NCBI RefSeq assembly: GCF_026151335.1
Contig: NZ_JAMQPP010000001.1
DNA from: Leptospira_A soteropolitanensis
GTDB lineage: Bacteria; Spirochaetota; Leptospiria; Leptospirales; Leptospiraceae
Length of the DNA stretch: 64,000 nucleotides
Strand: one strand, 5' to 3'
Part shown: positions 45,249 to 52,910 of the stretch, one piece after another
Layout: every line of letters begins with the position of its first letter
Position numbering within the stretch: the first letter of the stretch is position 1
Notes under the pieces: model-generated
Seen by the model: the letters and a program-made list of their open reading frames with translations, nothing else
Databases searched by the model: none
What the model was told of the DNA's origin: nothing
Made by a program: the position numbers and the translations under genes

Positions 45249-46289
45249 ATGGATTTTGATAGGCTGAAGATTTCCTACTTTGATTTATTCTTCATTGTAG
45301 GAGTTGCACTGCTTGCAAGTCTAATGGCGAGTGTAACAGTCATTTGGCCCTTGCTATTTTTACCAATCCTAACGGTTCATAGTTGGCTTTTTGGATACGA
45401 ACATCTTTGGGCGACATATACTAAACTTCTGGTTCATCCAGATGATCGCAAACGGTATGGGCCATTGATTTATTTTGTACCCCCTTTGGCCTTATTAGGT
45501 CTTTTTTCTTTGGGACAAACCTTTGGTCTCAAAGGAATCTATGTTATTTATTTTTTTGGTCAATTTTTCCACACAGTTCGGCAGAGTTGGGGATTAGCTC
45601 AAGCTTACCGTCGTCAGGCGGGTGGACTCGTTTGGGATCCACCTTTTTTATCCGAAGTTACTTTGTGGTCGGTGCCAATCTGGGGCTTACTCCATAGATG
45701 TGCACAAAGTCCTGATGAATTTCTTTTCCAAGAATTCTGGTTACCGCCAATTCCACAGATGATCGTAATCGTTGCCTGTTTCGTAAGTTGTGCCCTCTGG
45801 TTGTATTGGATTTATACACGTTTTGTCGCTTACCTCAGAGGAGAATTAGCGGTTGGTCATAGTTTATTTATGATATCACATCTACTGGTATTTCTTGGCG
45901 GATATATTTTGATAGAGGAAATATGCTCTGGTTGGTTACTCGTTAACGTCTGGCATAATGTCCAATACATTGCCTTTGTATGGATCTACAATCGAAATCG
46001 TTTTGCATCTGGACTTGATTCGAAGTCGCGAGTGATGTCCTGGATTTCACAAAGGGGCGCAAAAAATACAATTTCGTATTTTTTGGTAACCCTGACCTTT
46101 GCTTTACCGGTGTATTACCTTCTCCCTGAGTTAGGATTTACACTTGATTCCTTTCTGAAAAGCACAGCAGTACCAATGGGGGTCATACTTGCTATGACAT
46201 TGACATTTCATCATTATATTGCCGACGGAATCATTTGGAAACTTAAATACAATGAAGAAATTAAGGATGAAGTTTTTTTAAAATATTAA
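45249..46289 (+). CDS. Polytopic membrane protein with conserved His motifs
   Basis: The 346-residue protein has about eight membrane helices. His-containing motifs are spread as in membrane di-metal enzymes: HSWLFGYEHLW, FFHTVRQSWGLAQAYRRQ, LLVNVWHNVQYIAFVWIYN and TFHHYIADGIIWKL. They recall fatty-acid-desaturase or carotenoid-oxygenase-like proteins, but I cannot place the family. It follows a small lipoprotein gene by 29 bp. Confidence 0.6.
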   Translation: MDFDRLKISYFDLFFIVGVALLASLMASVTVIWPLLFLPILTVHSWLFGYEHLWATYTKLLVHPDDRKRYGPLIYFVPPLALLGLFSLGQTFGLKGIYVIYFFGQFFHTVRQSWGLAQAYRRQAGGLVWDPPFLSEVTLWSVPIWGLLHRCAQSPDEFLFQEFWLPPIPQMIVIVACFVSCALWLYWIYTRFVAYLRGELAVGHSLFMISHLLVFLGGYILIEEICSGWLLVNVWHNVQYIAFVWIYNRNRFASGLDSKSRVMSWISQRGAKNTISYFLVTLTFALPVYYLLPELGFTLDSFLKSTAVPMGVILAMTLTFHHYIADGIIWKLKYNEEIKDEVFLKY

Positions 46290-46345
46290 TTATAAAGATA
46301 CTTTCACCTTATGATCGCTAGTTGTCTTCTTTTCTTTTTAATCTA

Positions 46346-46858
46346 TTATTTGTTGAAATCGTTTTCATTTGGGATATATGGTCCTCCTGTTTCTCCCCAA
46401 CCCCATTTAGGCATCGGTTCATGAGTATCCATTGGATTTTCGGTAAGTTGAGAATTAATTACCGCTAGGCGTGTTCCCCATTCAATATAACCTACAAAGG
46501 CAGAGCGAAATTCTGGATCGTTTTTTAAACCGACTTCATCAGCTGTATGTAATAATAGTTGGACCCATCGTTGTCTTTTCTCTTCTGAAAGCATTTTTCC
46601 AATGTGGTGTCAAATCATTTGGGAATGGCTACCCTTGTCCAGGTTAGTATACAATTTGTCTCCACCGAATACTTCCGCAACAAAATGTGCTACATGCCAG
46701 ACATGGTCTGGCGACATATTTTTAAACACATCACCTTATAAATCGTCTTGGAGAACTTTTCCATAAAATTTTTCAAATAACCTATCAAAGGTTTCCATAT
46801 CTCCTGCCCATTCGAAAAGGGTTGGGATGTTTTTCTTTTGAAAATTGTTTTCGCTCAT
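46346..46858 (-). pseudogene. Group II truncated hemoglobin gene with two in-frame stops
   Basis: From ATG 46858 the frame reads PTLFEWAGDMETFDRLFEKF, then YGKVLQDDL, TAA (46736-46738), GDVFKNMSPDHVWHVAHFVA, EVFGGDKLYT, SQMI, TGA (46610-46612), HHIGKMLSEEKRQRWVQLLL, ADEVGLKNDPEFRSAFVGYI, EWGTRLAVINSQ and a C-terminal MPKWGWGETGGPY. These are the hallmarks of group II truncated hemoglobins. TAA replaces a probable Leu and TGA a probable Arg or Ser. The last 82 codons alone remain open from an internal ATG at 46594. The globin would have bound O2 or NO. Confidence 0.8.
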
Positions 46859-47344
46859 AGTTGGCTCCGATTGGTCATTTGCAATTTCAAAAGTTGAGTC
46901 TTTTGGTGTCAATGAGTTGAATTTCTGAAGTTAGATAACAGAGTTTTCAATTGACTACTGTCTGTCTTAACATATGGTTTTGTAAGGAAAAAATCGTCGA
47001 AAATTTGTAATGAAAAGAACCTAAAGCTTATCAGTTTAGTTCGTTGGTGTCGATAGAATAATTTAAAAAATCCAAACATGGCTTTCGATGTATTGGTTCT
47101 CTTTTTTTCATAAAATGCTATGGAAGTCTTTGCTCCAACTATCAGTGAATTTAACAGGCAAAAAGCATATTTATTTCATACTTTGTAGTTAACTCTGTAT
47201 GTTTTATCATTCTTAGTTGTGCAAAATCTGAACAAATATAGCGAAATCATTTTGACGATCCGCGACCATTCTTTAAAATAAAACCTAAATCATGGCGAAA
47301 TTCTTTAAAAAAAAATCGTCTGGTTATACTGGAGATTTTACGCA
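46859..47344. other. Intergenic region before chemoreceptor gene
   Basis: This 486-bp region is AT-rich and I see no gene, RNA or repeat in it on either strand. Confidence 0.4.
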
Positions 47345-48910
47345 ATGTCATCTGTTACTGGAAACTACTTAGAAAAAGGAAGTATGATAGCGAACACCAT
47401 TCGCATTTCTTTTGCGATCGTGATGCTAACTATCAATATTTTCTTTATGGTAGCGATTCCTACAACCGAACGAACCATGAGCCTCACACTTTCATTTCTA
47501 GAATTTGTGGTTTTATCTTATGGTGTTTATACTTTTTTGCTTTATAAAAAACAAAAATTCTATTTAAAATTTGCCTACATCTCCATTTTACTCGATATCA
47601 TCATTTACTCCAGTGTTTTTGCCATTGTGGTCATTATGTCCAAAACACCAGCAGAAAAGGTTTCGATTGCAACATTACCATTCGTAATGTTGGTGCTTCT
47701 ATTCGTCGTTATTTACTCAGGTTTTCTTTTGTCATACCGCCTAACTATGACAGTTGGATACATTGCAATCTTCAGTTTACTTTTATACGTTTTTTTAGGG
47801 GTAAAAGGTGGTGCTGAAATTAAATTTATTGCTACTGCTGCCAATCAATTCGGCATTCCATTTATTGGAATTAATACCATTGCTTTGATTTGCGGTGTGC
47901 ATATGATGAGTGCCGTTGTAAAATTTATGTCGAATTCTAGCAATGAAGCAACAAAGTCTGCCGAAGAAGCAAAGCTACAATCAGAATCTGCAACTCAAAC
48001 AAAACAAAATATCCAGCAAGAAGCAGAAACACTGAATAATAGTGTCCGGGAAATGTTGAAATTTATGGATTCTTTGAATTCTGAAATCCAAACGCAAGTT
48101 TCAAGTGTTGAAGAGATCAGTGCATCTATGGAAGAACTTGCTGCTTCAATGGATAGTGCAAGCGATTTCGTAAAATCACAATTTACAAGAATTGATGACT
48201 TAAACCAAGAAAGTTCGGTCATGGATAAAATTTTGTCTGAAGTTTACACATCAACCATCAATTTGGCCCAAACCACAGATGAATCCAAACAATATAGCGT
48301 TCAAGTAACCACTGCTATGGATTCGGTAAGTTCCAATTTTGAAGAAATCAAAGAAAGTTTTCAGAAAGTAGAAGAAGTTAATCAAATATTACGAGATATT
48401 GCTGATCGAACCAACTTGCTTGCGTTAAATGCTTCAATCGAGGCTGCGCGCGCTGGTGAACATGGAAGAGGATTTGCAGTAGTAGCTCAAGAAGTTGCCA
48501 AACTTGCCGATAGTGCACAAGAAAACGCATCATTAATTTCAAAAATCATTACGCAAGCAGCCAAACAAATTGTAAGTGGAAACACCGCAGCCTCAGAAAC
48601 AAAAGAAAAAATGGGAATCCAAGACAAAAGTTTCGGTATTCTAGTCTCAAACCTTTCTGATTTAAAAACTAAAGTTGAAAGACAAACATCGATACATAAA
48701 TCTTTTTTGAATTCATTCCAGGAATTGTTTTCACTTTCCAAACAATTGGAAGTTTTGGCATCAGAACAAAAAACTGGTACACAAGAAATGTCGAGAGCCC
48801 TTGTATCGATTGAACAATCTGCTTCGTCACTTGCATCTAATACTTCCCACTTGCGTGAAAATGTGGATGGACTCTCAAAACAATCAGAGCGATTGGCGAA
48901 ACACATATAG
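47345..48910 (+). CDS. Methyl-accepting chemotaxis protein with multi-helix membrane sensor
   Basis: The 521-residue receptor has about six N-terminal membrane helices (to about residue 200) without a large periplasmic domain, then a cytoplasmic signalling hairpin with tip NASIEAARAGEHGRGFAVVA near residues 361-380. It is similar in layout to the gene at 23796. It may sense membrane energy or a hydrophobic signal. ATG 47345 follows GGAGATTTTACGCA. Confidence 0.9.
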   Translation: MSSVTGNYLEKGSMIANTIRISFAIVMLTINIFFMVAIPTTERTMSLTLSFLEFVVLSYGVYTFLLYKKQKFYLKFAYISILLDIIIYSSVFAIVVIMSKTPAEKVSIATLPFVMLVLLFVVIYSGFLLSYRLTMTVGYIAIFSLLLYVFLGVKGGAEIKFIATAANQFGIPFIGINTIALICGVHMMSAVVKFMSNSSNEATKSAEEAKLQSESATQTKQNIQQEAETLNNSVREMLKFMDSLNSEIQTQVSSVEEISASMEELAASMDSASDFVKSQFTRIDDLNQESSVMDKILSEVYTSTINLAQTTDESKQYSVQVTTAMDSVSSNFEEIKESFQKVEEVNQILRDIADRTNLLALNASIEAARAGEHGRGFAVVAQEVAKLADSAQENASLISKIITQAAKQIVSGNTAASETKEKMGIQDKSFGILVSNLSDLKTKVERQTSIHKSFLNSFQELFSLSKQLEVLASEQKTGTQEMSRALVSIEQSASSLASNTSHLRENVDGLSKQSERLAKHI

Positions 48911-48965
48911 GATCGATGGTAAAATCACCGGAGAGTTTATTGCAGTCTTGGACAATAGGCAGATA

Positions 48966-49619
48966 TCAAAGATATCCAGTTGAAAATGCGATCATAAATT
49001 GTGCAGAATAATACATGGGAAGACCAATCGCTCGATTCAGAAATTCTTTCTGAACGAACCTGTGGCGTGCCACAAAAATATCAGAAATGTAGAAAAGTAT
49101 TGCACCACCTAACACTAGAGAACGTCCCGTGATATTGAGTGTTTTTTGGTCCCAGAAGGAACTAGCACCCAAAACCATTGCAGTGATAATCAAAATATAA
49201 CCCACTACTGGTAATTTCATGTTCCCAAGGCTTGACTTTAGCTTTATAAAAATAGTAGTACTGATAAGAATACAAATAGAACCCACAATAGCCATAATCC
49301 ATCCTATCTCGCCCAACTGGGAAAAGGCAATTGTATACATGACATGACCTGTGAGAAATGCTCCAAGCCCTGCTGTAAAAACTTTTTTATGGAAGAAAAA
49401 AATCAGACAGATGTCTCCGATAAGGCTTAAAATCAAACCAGATAGGATGAGAGAATGATAAAGTGAATATTCTTGAATTTGTAGAAATGCAGTCACAACA
49501 AAAAGTGCTGATAAAACTGGTTTAACACTTAAGAGTCCCTTTATAGATTCTTTTTTTTCAAAGTAGAGAAGGCCCGCAAGGAGTGGGAGTGCTGCTATTA
49601 GTATGAGATTCTGTTCCAT
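48966..49619 (-). CDS. YhhN-family (lysoplasmalogenase-like) membrane protein
   Basis: The 217-residue protein has eight membrane helices and the YhhN/TMEM86 signatures: LSLIGDICLIFF, GAFLTGHVMYTIAFSQLG, and LGGAILFYISDIFVARHRFV followed by NRAIGLPMYYSAQFMIAFS. Conserved Asp residues in GDICL and SDIFVA are the proposed catalytic residues. Family members hydrolyse the vinyl-ether bond of lysoplasmalogens in some organisms. Confidence 0.87.
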   Translation of the reverse strand: MEQNLILIAALPLLAGLLYFEKKESIKGLLSVKPVLSALFVVTAFLQIQEYSLYHSLILSGLILSLIGDICLIFFFHKKVFTAGLGAFLTGHVMYTIAFSQLGEIGWIMAIVGSICILISTTIFIKLKSSLGNMKLPVVGYILIITAMVLGASSFWDQKTLNITGRSLVLGGAILFYISDIFVARHRFVQKEFLNRAIGLPMYYSAQFMIAFSTGYL

Positions 49620-49747
49620 TGAGAAAATCCTTTGCCATCCTTTAGAAGAACTTTAATCTTCATCTGTAGCAAGCAAAAAAACTGGTTCTGCTAGTTTGAT
49701 TCAGAAGGATCAATTCAAATCATTAACATTAGTAATATGACTAGAAT

Positions 49748-50086
49748 TTATTCCCATTTTACTATGTTTCCATTTTCAGTTACATTTCCTGAATGAACTG
49801 TATTTGTAATAATGAAAACGTCTGATTCTCCTAACTTTAAATGTTTTTTCAATAACTTGTCTAAGCTAAGTTGTATTCTTTCAATATTTGGTTTATCTCA
49901 AAGAGAAGGTAGAAATAGGATTACCATTACTTTGTAGTTTTGACCTGCCTGTTGAGAAACATCTATAATGGGAAGGCAGATGTCTTTCAAATCAACGTCA
50001 ATTGTTTCGGCCCACTCTTTTGTAAGCGTCTCAAGTTGTTTGTTTGTAATTTTTATATCATTAATGCAACAGTTGGCTATCGGCAT
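49748..50086 (-). pseudogene. Small tautomerase-like protein gene with in-frame TGA
   Basis: From ATG 50086 the frame reads MPIANCCINDIKITNKQLET, LTKEWAETIDVDLKDICLPI and YKVMVILFLPSL, then TGA (49898-49900), and goes on in the same frame with DKPNIERIQLSLDKLLKKHL, SDVFIITNTVHSGNVTENG and IVKWE to TAA at 49748. TGG to TGA (Trp) would explain it. An N-terminal Pro and the short beta-alpha-beta pattern recall 4-oxalocrotonate tautomerases, but the family is uncertain. Length would be 112 residues. Confidence 0.6.
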
Positions 50087-50173
50087 ATGATTATAATTGA
50101 CTATGAAGATGTTTAACGTTTTCTTTTAAATGTCAACTCTTGTTATCTTTAAGAGTTTCCCGTGGGTATGTAA

Positions 50174-50368
50174 AATCATAAACCACTTGGGGAAGTCCCT
50201 TTGCACTCTTTAGAAATTTTGGTTGAGGTGGAAGGCAAAGAACATCGATTTTCCACCATCTTACATTGGAATAGGCCTCCATATCACTTAGGAGACTTTG
50301 TTGCCGATGGGTTTTTTGCACTCGTGATCGGTCTTGTGCTTTTAGTGATGGGAATCGGGTTTTGGTAG
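50174..50368 (+). pseudogene. Possible C-terminal remnant of a membrane protein gene
   Basis: An open stretch of 64 codons without a good start reads EVPLHSLEILVEVEGKEHRF, STILHWNRPPYHLGDFVADG and then a convincing membrane helix FFALVIGLVLLVMGIGFW before TAG. An in-frame TAA at 50171 cuts it off upstream. The charged domain followed by a terminal helix looks like real coding sequence. I do not recognise the family. Confidence 0.35.
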
Positions 50369-50725
50369 TCGGATAGTTTTGGAATCAGATTCAAACGAAA
50401 ATAGTTGCTCGGTTTTTGGGACAGGTTGTGCATGACTTGTTCTAAATTTATCGAAGGATAGAAATCCAATCGGCACGACTGGCACCTCGCAATCACTAGG
50501 ATAAGAATTTAGCGATTGCCCAATGAAACTACGAAAAAACCAACGACAGACACTGGAAGTTTTAATGACGCCAATAAAACGATAGCGAAAGAATGACATT
50601 TTCAATTCGAGCCCAAATATAAGTTTTGTCTGCAAGCTCCAACTTCCTGATTTCAACAAAAAAAATATTGAGTACCACCCAGATTCTTGCCGGAATTGAA
50701 AGAGAATCTGTTATGTATCTATTTT
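50369..50725. other. Intergenic region with a partial dispersed repeat
   Basis: No supported gene is present. At 50481-50520 it holds GGCACCTCGCAATCACTAGG and AGCGATTGCC, matching the left end of the dispersed repeat found at 36458, 51348 and 61487 and forming a short inverted repeat (CAATCAC with GCGATTG). Open frames here do not look like proteins. Confidence 0.45.
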
Positions 50726-51103
50726 CTATTCGCAGGCATACTCGATTTGCCATTCTGTAATATTTCTAGTGTTAGAAGTTTGAGCAGTTGAAACGGATAT
50801 ATTTGTATTTGATTTTGTAAAACTAGAATTATTTCTTTGCGCATTTACGTTTGTATTTTGATTTACATTCGTTGTCGTTCCAACCACTACTTCTCCTTCT
50901 TGTAAAATTTTAACTTGTTTTGAACCACAGTTAGTTGCCATAAAATTATTTGCTTCCGCTTTCGCTTCTGCAGATTTTAATATTCCTTGCGTAAGAGCGA
51001 CAGTTCCACCTTCACCCGGTTTTGAACTAACAACTCGTGCTGTTGCACAATTTAAAATAGAAAAAGTAAGTATACCAATCATTACTAAATGAATTCGCTT
51101 CAA
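50726..51103 (-). CDS. Hypothetical lipoprotein
   Basis: The 125-residue lipoprotein starts at TTG 51103, eight bases after GGGAG (MKRIHLVMIG), with lipobox FSILNC. The mature part has GGTVALTQGILKSAEAKAEA, NNFMATNCGSKQVKILQEGE, then an Asn/Thr/Ser-rich low-complexity stretch and a terminal TEWQIEYACE. The pattern is familiar from Leptospira lipoproteins of unknown function. A longer frame from ATG 51130 lacks a ribosome-binding site. Confidence 0.65.
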   Translation of the reverse strand: MKRIHLVMIGILTFSILNCATARVVSSKPGEGGTVALTQGILKSAEAKAEANNFMATNCGSKQVKILQEGEVVVGTTTNVNQNTNVNAQRNNSSFTKSNTNISVSTAQTSNTRNITEWQIEYACE

Positions 51104-51130
51104 GCTTATATCTCCCGATTTGCTTTCCAT

Positions 51131-51622
51131 GATAACTTGATTTCAGTAAAGTCAAATAAAAAAAGTTAGATGGGGTTAAAATTCTTTTATTCTATTGGTA
51201 AAACTTGGTCTTTAAAAGCTTTCAAGAAATCAATAGATATAACTTTGATTTATAATAAGTCGAAAGAAAAATACTGCTGTCCGAAAGTTAAACATGAGCT
51301 TTCGCCAATCATTTTGTGATTCCGTCTAGGAAGGTATTTTCGATTTTGGGCACCTCGCAATCGTTAGGTTAATTTTGATTGTGTTTTGTAAGCGACCGGG
51401 CTTTCCGTTTCAATCTTTTCGCATACGCGAAAAGGATTTCCACATTTTGCTTTTTACTTCTTTTGTATTGATCTCGGAGATTCAGTTGCAACTGAGTTCA
51501 AGTCTATCAAGTGTTGAGTTCTCTGCGCTCACTCACCAAGTCAAACTTTCAGTTTGCTTGTATCCTCGCTCCTATGGTCGCTGCGGATTAATCCCTGGTG
51601 CGGGGAGGGGATTTTAATATAA
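51131..51622. other. Gap to the left of the defence island
   Basis: Apart from repeat copy C this 492-bp region shows no supported gene or RNA. Confidence 0.4.
51348..51615 (+). repeat. Dispersed palindromic repeat, copy C, with an internal insert
   Basis: The copy starts GGGCACCTCGCAATCGTTAG, continues with GCGACCGGGCTTTCCGTTTC and the hairpin CTTTTCGC/GCGAAAAG, to GGATTTCCAC near 51442. About 140 bp of unrelated sequence follows before the right end ATCCCTGGTGCGGGGAGGGG (51591-51610). It marks the left side of the defence island and is in the same orientation as copy D at its right side. Confidence 0.75.
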
Positions 51623-51820
51623 CTATTGATTGTTGATCAATTTTCTAAAATCTTCCGATTCTAGATGGAAAGTGAAATTTTCAGCGGCTTTATTGAGAGG
51701 ATATTTATCCGAATTGCCTTGAAGAGTGTTTTTTATAATGATCCCGGATTTGATTCATTGGATAAATTGTTCCCCAGCCTTTACCGACTCAGGACTTGCA
51801 TCTTTAAGAATTTTGGTCAT
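51623..51820 (-). pseudogene. Small ORF with in-frame TGA beside the defence island
   Basis: From ATG 51820 the frame reads MTKILKDASPESVKAGEQFI and Q, then TGA (51755-51757), and continues in the same frame with IKSGIIIKNTLQGNSDKYPL, NKAAENFTFHLESEDFRKLI and NNQ to TAG. At 65 residues it could be a small antitoxin-like or regulatory protein. It lies 51 bp past the end of the rhuM gene and next to repeat C. The composition supports coding but no family is recognised. Confidence 0.45.
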
Positions 51821-51871
51821 ATAGTAATGCAATTACAAAGTTCGACTGTTCTCAAACACTAAAATCTTTTG

Positions 51872-52909
51872 TCACTTTGGATCCTGCTTTATTTCTAATT
51901 TTTTTATATCTTCTTCCAATTCTTTCAGGCTTTCTTCTTTCTCTTTCGTTTTTTGAGTGAGCCTATATTTTTCATATTCTTCTTCTGATTTTTTCAATGC
52001 CATTTCGTGACTGATTTGACCTGCATGGGTCAGGAGTTCTCTACCATTCAATTGTAGAATTGTATCGAGCCTTGCGATCCAATCTTTCATATACATGGGA
52101 ACTCTTTGTTGTGCCATTGTTTCAGCAAAAGCAAGATATTGTTCAACGAGAAGCCCAAGCAATTTGATTTCGTCTTCTTGCAAATAGTTCTTCGCAACAC
52201 TAACATCCGATTTACGAATTGAGTTGGGATTTTTCTTATCTAACGAAACCATACCCAAAAGAGGAGTTTCTGCATTCACTCGCTTGAACACGAGTTCGGC
52301 GGCCGTCTGTTCACTGATTGCCCATAAAAGTTTGTTTTGCACTACCTTAAAAAACTCTATAGATTTTTCATCTTTTGGGTCATAGTCAATGCTCGTTGTA
52401 TAAATATCTTTGATTTTCTGGTAAAAGAATCGTTCTGAAAGTCGAATCTCACGAAGGCGTTCTTGCAATTCGTTGAAGTAATTCATGGAATTGCCTTTCT
52501 TGAACCTCTCATCGTTTAAAGCAAAACCCTTGGTTATGTATTCTTTTAGCCGTTTCGTCGCCCAGATTCGAAATTGAGTGCCCTGGGGAGATTTTACGCG
52601 ATACCCTACGGATATGATGACATCAAGGTTGTAGCCATTTACTTCAATATCTTGGGTTTTTTCTGGAATGGCGCCGTGGGGAGTGGTTGTTCGGAATTTC
52701 CGAACAACCACTTTTTCATCTAATTCACCTTCGGAGAATACATTTTTGATATGTTCACTGATGGTAGATTTGGATTTCTGAAAGAGTTCACAAATCTGTA
52801 CTTGAGTCAACCAAACCGTCTCATCTTCCAAGCGAACATCAATCTGGATATCACCTGTTTGGTTTTGGTAGAGGAGAAATTGGGAGGAGTTCGAGGGATT
52901 ATCTTCCAT
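51872..52909 (-). CDS. rhuM: RhuM family protein (last gene of the defence operon)
   Basis: The 345-residue protein matches RhuM: VRLEDETVWLTQVQICELFQ near residue 25, SKSTISEHIKNVFSEGEL, NGYNLDVIISVGYRVKSPQG, and FRIWATKRLKEYITKGFALN, then the DUF4357-like body and a Lys/Glu coiled tail. RhuM proteins were first noted near virulence islands and are common next to restriction systems; their role is unclear, perhaps DNA-binding or nuclease regulation. Its ATG at 52909 nearly touches the stop of the upstream ATPase gene. Confidence 0.88.
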   Translation of the reverse strand: MEDNPSNSSQFLLYQNQTGDIQIDVRLEDETVWLTQVQICELFQKSKSTISEHIKNVFSEGELDEKVVVRKFRTTTPHGAIPEKTQDIEVNGYNLDVIISVGYRVKSPQGTQFRIWATKRLKEYITKGFALNDERFKKGNSMNYFNELQERLREIRLSERFFYQKIKDIYTTSIDYDPKDEKSIEFFKVVQNKLLWAISEQTAAELVFKRVNAETPLLGMVSLDKKNPNSIRKSDVSVAKNYLQEDEIKLLGLLVEQYLAFAETMAQQRVPMYMKDWIARLDTILQLNGRELLTHAGQISHEMALKKSEEEYEKYRLTQKTKEKEESLKELEEDIKKLEIKQDPK

Positions 52910-52910
52910 T

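Noticed and set aside
50133..50659. Minus-strand frames in this interval as genes
   Set aside because: Their composition is irregular and the plus-strand frame at 50174-50368 has a more protein-like sequence.
43455..51757. TGA codons in several genes as recoded Trp or selenocysteine
   Set aside because: Only one of the stops falls where Trp is expected, one gene also has TAA, intact genes nearby use TGA as a normal stop, and no SECIS-like hairpin was seen. Gene decay explains them better.
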